Assembly (NCBI GenBank): GCA_041301185.1
Contig: JBFYSV010000229.1
Coordinates: 1-8,006 of the forward strand
From: JAQBDA01 sp041301185
GTDB lineage: Bacteria > Chloroflexota > Anaerolineae > Anaerolineales > UBA4823
Reading direction: 5' to 3'
DNA length: 8,006 nucleotides
A model generated the notes under the pieces. That model saw only the letters and a list, made by a program, of their open reading frames with translations, was not told where the DNA came from and ran no database searches. A program made the position numbers and the translations under genes. Shown in pieces: positions 4,675-8,006 of the stretch (positions are counted from its first letter, which is position 1; each line of letters opens with the position of its first letter).

Positions 4675-7590
4675 CTATGGGGCAGCCAGCGCGGCGTAGA
4701 TCATGATTGCCCAGGTGGTGCTCCCGGTCTGCCCGTAGGCATCGGTCACCGCCAGGGTCACGGTGTAGTTGCCCGGCGCGGGGTACAGGTATTCCACCAC
4801 CGCCCCTTCCAGCAGGGTGCCATCGCCCATATCCCACTGGTAGCTGGCGATGCCCGCGTCTGAGACGGAGGCAGAGCCGTCGAAGACCACCGGCGTCGCC
4901 GAGTCACCCGTCGGCGGGGCGATGATCAAAGCGGTGGGAGGTGCAGGAGGCTGGGGGGTTGCCTGTTCCAGGATGCTGATCACCCAGGTGGTCGAATTGC
5001 TCAGGTCGTTAGCATCCATCACAGACAGGACAACCGGGTAATCACCAGCAGTGCTGAAAGTATGGGTCACGCTTTCGCCCTCCCCCGTTGTTCCATCGCC
5101 AAAATCCCACAGGTAAGAGACGATCTCAACCGGGGATTGCGAGCTGTCTCCCTTGAAGTTCACTTCCTGGTTCACCTCAGCCTGGCGGGGAGCTTCGATG
5201 ATCGCCTGGGGCGGCACGGGGTCAACCGGTGGCTCAACCGGCGGTTCTTCAGTGGGCGGCACCGGTTTGGGCGGCGTGGACTGGAAGTACAGCACCTCAT
5301 CGTTAGTGGTGAACAGGCGCATCTTGGTGTCGCTCACCTCAAAGCGCTGCGCCTGGCTCAAGCCCTGCAGGAAGACCGTCTCCTGGGTCATCTGCGGCTC
5401 GGGACAGGCGGCATTCGTGCTGCTCAGCCCGGTGATCGTGATCTGGTTCTCGCTGGCGGTGAAGCGCCCGTTGTAATTGTTGCAGCCGGTGTAGCCGCTC
5501 AGGCTGCCATCCGAGCTAAAGTAGGCGGTCGGCTCGCTGCCTGCGACTGCGTTGCTGTCTTCGATGGCTTTCAGATACCACCAGCGGTTCACCAGCAAGG
5601 AAGCCGGGGCAGGCGGGGTCTGGTTTGCCGGCGGCGTGGAGCTGAACACCAGCGATCCGCTGGTAGTGGGCAGGATGAGCTGCCCGCCCGCCATAGAATA
5701 GCCGGTGGCTAGCTGGAGCTGGCTGAGGTACAGCTGCTCCTGCTCCATCACGCCCGCTGGACTGGAGCACGCTACCTTGGTGGTGGCAGCTGGGCTGACC
5801 TGGAACCCCGGGTTGATGTTGGCGTTGTAATTGTTGCAGCCCGCCAGACCGCTCACCGATCCGCTGACCGAGTCTGGGTTGACGAAGAACTGGGCGGTGA
5901 TCTGCGTATCAGGAATGAGCGCCTGCCCGTTGATCGTATTCAGGAACCAGAAAGTGCCTTGCAGCGGGCGCAGGTCAACTTCCGGCACTGTCTCCACCAC
6001 CTCGGCAACGAAGCTCAGCATCTTGCCCTCACCGTACGGGATCCTCAGCACGTTGCTGGCGATGGTGTACTGGCTGGCGCTGCTTAACGCTTGCAAGAAC
6101 TCCGCTTCCTGCTCGGCGATGGGAGATGGGCAAGCCATCATGGTGGTGGCGGGCAGGTTGACCTTGATCTCTGTCAGCGAGGCGACAAAGGTTGAGTTGA
6201 ACTCGTTGCAGCCGCTCCTGCCTTGCACCAGGCCGGAGGGTGCACCGGGCTGGCGGGTGAAGTAGGCGTTGAACTCAGCCCCTTCCGCCGGAGCGACGGG
6301 GTTAGCAACATCGCCCAGAGCAGTCAGGCGCCAGTTGGTGCCCACCAGCGGGGTGCGGTCGGCGACGAACGCCATCTGACCCTCGGAAGAGGTGAGCATC
6401 ATCTGGTTTGCCATAACCTGGTAGCTCTGCGCCCCAGCCAGCGTGGCTAAGTACGCCTGCTCGGTTGCAGTAGTCTCCGGCGGGCAAGCCATGAGCGTGG
6501 TGAGCGTCTGGCTGATGGTCAGGTTCGATCCATCCAGGGTATAACCGGCGTTGTAGTTATTGCATACCACCAGCCCGCCCACCGTGCCCGTCGATGGGTC
6601 TTCGCCGGGGATGAACTGCATGGTAAAGGGCACGTCCTCAGCCGGAGCAGAGCCGTTGAAGGCTGCCAGAGTCCACAGGGTTTGCTCCAGCGGCAGCGCC
6701 ACCGAGGTATAGGTGAGCACCCCCGCTCCACCGTCGTAGGTGATCTCCAGGACGGGTCCGGTGATGGCGTAGCTCTCTGCTTTGGGCAGGGCTGCCAGGT
6801 AGGCTGCCTCTTGCTCCATGCCCATCGTGCAGGCCATCAGGGTGGAGGCGGGCATTGTGACCGCCAGGCTGCCATCCTGGGCGGTATAGCCGGCGGCATA
6901 GGTGTTGCACCCGGCGTTGCCGGTCAGGCTGCCGTCTTCATAGAACACTGCGGTGATCGATATCCCCGGCTCGACTGGGGTCGGCTGATCCGGGCTGCCG
7001 TGAGAGACCAGCACCCAGGTCGTCTCCACCAGCGGGGTCTCGCCGATGGCGTACACCAGCACGCCTTCAACACCTGTGCCGGGATCGTAGAAGATCTGCA
7101 GGCGGCCCTCGCTGGAGAAAGCCAGCCGTTTTGCCCCTTGCAGGGCTGTAAAGTAGGTTGCCTCCTGTTGCCCGCCTGTCTCGCAGAACATCATGGTGGA
7201 GGCCAGCGGACCGACGCTGAGCTGGTCGCCGCTCAGGGTGTACCCGCCATTGTAGCTATTGCAGCCACCGGAGCCGCCCACCGTCCCATCCGGAGAGAAG
7301 GTGGCGCTGACAGTGGTGCCTGCCTCCACCACAGACGGGTTGGCAGGGTCGCCCATGGCTACCAGCACCCACAGTTGATCGTGGAGTTGGGCGCTGTAAT
7401 CTGGCGTGGGAGTGGGTGCCGGGGGTTGGGTTGGCGCGGGGGGCGGGTTGGTCGGCGCTGCTTGTTGGGTTGGGGCAGGCGCCGGCGCTGGCGCGGGTTG
7501 GCAGGCTGCCAGCAGCAGGGTAAAGGCAGTCAATAGGGACAAAACTGCCCACACACCAGCCCGGCTTGAGGGTTGGTTGCTCTTTCTCAT
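4675..7590 (-). CDS. Surface lipoprotein with six META (HslJ-like) domains and two PKD domains
   Basis: The 971 residues begin with a signal peptide (basic RKSNQPSSR, hydrophobic core about 12-26) and a lipobox LAAC, so Cys30 should be lipidated and the protein anchored outside the membrane. A Pro/Ala/Thr stalk follows (31-64). Six META domains lie at about 69-180, 187-295, 301-410, 415-529, 543-650 and 666-770. Each has a (G/V)CN-x-(Y/F)N/A-type motif (Cys110, 228, 343, 461, 585, 703) and a second cysteine 23-26 residues later (136, 254, 369, 487, 608, 729), suggesting one disulfide or a paired site per domain. A second Pro-rich linker (773-794) leads to two PKD domains, about 793-874 (YLWDFGDGT) and 885-965 (YQWDMGDGT). 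META proteins such as HslJ are small envelope proteins of unclear function, and PKD domains are usually extracellular adhesion or spacer modules. AGGAG lies nine bases before the ATG. No catalytic domain is visible; a structural, binding or stress-related envelope role is inferred. Confidence 0.93.
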   Translation of the reverse strand: MRKSNQPSSRAGVWAVLSLLTAFTLLLAACQPAPAPAPAPTQQAAPTNPPPAPTQPPAPTPTPDYSAQLHDQLWVLVAMGDPANPSVVEAGTTVSATFSPDGTVGGSGGCNSYNGGYTLSGDQLSVGPLASTMMFCETGGQQEATYFTALQGAKRLAFSSEGRLQIFYDPGTGVEGVLVYAIGETPLVETTWVLVSHGSPDQPTPVEPGISITAVFYEDGSLTGNAGCNTYAAGYTAQDGSLAVTMPASTLMACTMGMEQEAAYLAALPKAESYAITGPVLEITYDGGAGVLTYTSVALPLEQTLWTLAAFNGSAPAEDVPFTMQFIPGEDPSTGTVGGLVVCNNYNAGYTLDGSNLTISQTLTTLMACPPETTATEQAYLATLAGAQSYQVMANQMMLTSSEGQMAFVADRTPLVGTNWRLTALGDVANPVAPAEGAEFNAYFTRQPGAPSGLVQGRSGCNEFNSTFVASLTEIKVNLPATTMMACPSPIAEQEAEFLQALSSASQYTIASNVLRIPYGEGKMLSFVAEVVETVPEVDLRPLQGTFWFLNTINGQALIPDTQITAQFFVNPDSVSGSVSGLAGCNNYNANINPGFQVSPAATTKVACSSPAGVMEQEQLYLSQLQLATGYSMAGGQLILPTTSGSLVFSSTPPANQTPPAPASLLVNRWWYLKAIEDSNAVAGSEPTAYFSSDGSLSGYTGCNNYNGRFTASENQITITGLSSTNAACPEPQMTQETVFLQGLSQAQRFEVSDTKMRLFTTNDEVLYFQSTPPKPVPPTEEPPVEPPVDPVPPQAIIEAPRQAEVNQEVNFKGDSSQSPVEIVSYLWDFGDGTTGEGESVTHTFSTAGDYPVVLSVMDANDLSNSTTWVISILEQATPQPPAPPTALIIAPPTGDSATPVVFDGSASVSDAGIASYQWDMGDGTLLEGAVVEYLYPAPGNYTVTLAVTDAYGQTGSTTWAIMIYAALAAP

Positions 7591-7755
7591 TTTCTTCTTC
7601 TCCTTTATTTCTGGTAAGCTTTATCAATCTCTATAACTGGGATAGATTGGCGCGATTGGCGTGGCAAAGCCATGGGCTTCCTCCTACATTCAAGACGCAC
7701 AATCAGATGCAATTGTTCCGCGAAATACTCCTTGCTGGGGTTTTGTTACAAATAT
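7591..7755 (-). other. Long probable leader of the lipoprotein gene
   Basis: No gene is evident here. The only local structure I see is an imperfect tandem GATTGGCGC/GATTGGCGT (7645-7662). If the -10 at 7762-7767 is real, the whole stretch is a 165-base untranslated leader ending in an AAAGGAG ribosome site at about 7600-7606. Confidence 0.35.
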
Positions 7756-7780
7756 CGGGCAATTATACCCCTGTTGCCCG
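7756..7780 (-). promoter_or_regulatory. Dyad operator overlapping a TATAAT box upstream of the lipoprotein gene
   Basis: CGGGCAA (7756-7762) and TTGCCCG (7774-7780) are perfect seven-base arms around an 11-base centre. On the minus strand the centre and left arm contain a perfect TATAAT (7762-7767). No good -35 is found at 16-18 bases (GCTGCA at 17), so the promoter may need an activator or may be weak. A bound dimeric regulator would cover the -10. A small TTTGT-T-ACAAA dyad at 7742-7752 lies just downstream. Confidence 0.35.
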
Positions 7781-7814
7781 CGCGTGCAGCTACGGGTTGT
7801 GAGATTCCATTACT

Positions 7815-7868
7815 TGTAGGGCGGCATTCTATGCCGCCGAGTAAGGGCAGGATAGAATCCTGTCCTAC
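7815..7868. repeat. Interspersed palindromic repeat, copy 2 (double-hairpin form)
   Basis: The ends GTAGG (7816-7820) and CCTAC (7864-7868) are inverted. Between them are two hairpins. GGCGGCAT (7820-7827) pairs perfectly with ATGCCGCC (7831-7838) around TCT, and GGGCAGGAT (7845-7853) pairs with ATCCTGTCC (7857-7865) around AGA with one G-T pair. The left half matches 3609-3646, so this is a dispersed family and not a one-off structure. Confidence 0.8.
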
Positions 7869-8006
7869 GACTGTACTTGTCACGAAAAACAAGACAACTA
7901 ATCTTATAAATAATGTAATAAATGTCACTTGTTTAACCCCCCCTTCTTTGCTATATTCAATCTCATAGTGCCCAAAATGCATATTCTTTATGATTCTTGG
8001 CATACC
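7869..8006. other. AT-rich intergenic DNA, no supported gene
   Basis: Base composition drops to AT-rich, with a CCCCCCC run near 7937-7943. A minus-strand frame is open across 7746-8003, but its downstream half is a translation of the palindromic repeat and its codons look unlike the neighbouring genes. A gene could begin beyond the window edge. I see no terminator or clear promoter. Confidence 0.4.

Noticed and set aside
5062..5712. A 216-codon plus-strand frame inside the lipoprotein gene
   Set aside because: It is antisense to META 5-6 and PKD 1, with no ribosome site or recognisable fold.
6682..7536. A 284-codon plus-strand frame inside the lipoprotein gene
   Set aside because: It is the complement of well-defined META domains; the low-complexity Gly/Arg-rich translation has no domain.
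7633..7666. Alternative minus-strand promoter TTGCCA-17-TATCCC nearer the lipoprotein gene
   Set aside because: The -10 is poor (TATCCC), and the upstream site with a perfect TATAAT and a dyad is a better candidate.
7746..8003. A possible 85-residue minus-strand protein
   Set aside because: Its second half (GQDSILPLLGGIECRPT) is the translation of the palindromic repeat at 7815-7868, and it runs over the putative operator. No family is recognised.

Overview
This window looks like chromosomal DNA from a GC-rich, environmental bacterium. The best guess is Chloroflexota (Anaerolineae-like), but that is inference. It rests on a lipoprotein with a long Pro/Ala/Thr stalk followed by META and PKD domains, a corrinoid methyl-transfer locus, and gene spacers littered with small palindromic repeats. 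There is no rRNA, tRNA, transposase, CRISPR array or phage gene in view.

Layout. (1) Bases 1-1992, plus strand: the last 37 codons of a protein whose tail resembles DUF4445/ASKHA corrinoid-activating proteins, then a 226-base spacer made largely of CACAGAG-type repeats, then a complete corrinoid-binding protein (340-984), and 18 bases later a Gfo/Idh/MocA oxidoreductase (1003-1992). The activator and the corrinoid protein suggest a B12-dependent methyltransferase system; the methyltransferases themselves are not in the window. (2) Bases 1996-2054: a folded interspersed repeat between convergent genes. (3) Bases 2055-3390, minus strand: a HAD hydrolase with its own good sigma70-type promoter, and a DUF4870 membrane protein upstream of it. 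(4) Bases 3391-3848: a structured spacer with three palindromic elements, a near-consensus plus-strand promoter, and a terminator-like hairpin between that promoter and the next gene. (5) Bases 3849-4514, plus strand: a 221-residue protein that reads as a SnoaL/ester-cyclase-like fold with a PDZ domain inserted in its middle. (6) Bases 4515-4674: convergent spacer with two hairpins. (7) Bases 4675-7590, minus strand: a 971-residue lipoprotein with six META (HslJ-like) domains and two PKD domains. (8) Bases 7591-8006: its upstream region, with a dyad over a perfect -10 box, a second copy of an interspersed palindromic repeat, and AT-rich DNA without a convincing gene.

The strongest candidates for something undescribed are the PDZ-in-SnoaL domain insertion together with its promoter-terminator leader, and the six-META/two-PKD surface lipoprotein. 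The genes to the right of base 2055 do not form an obvious pathway with the corrinoid locus.
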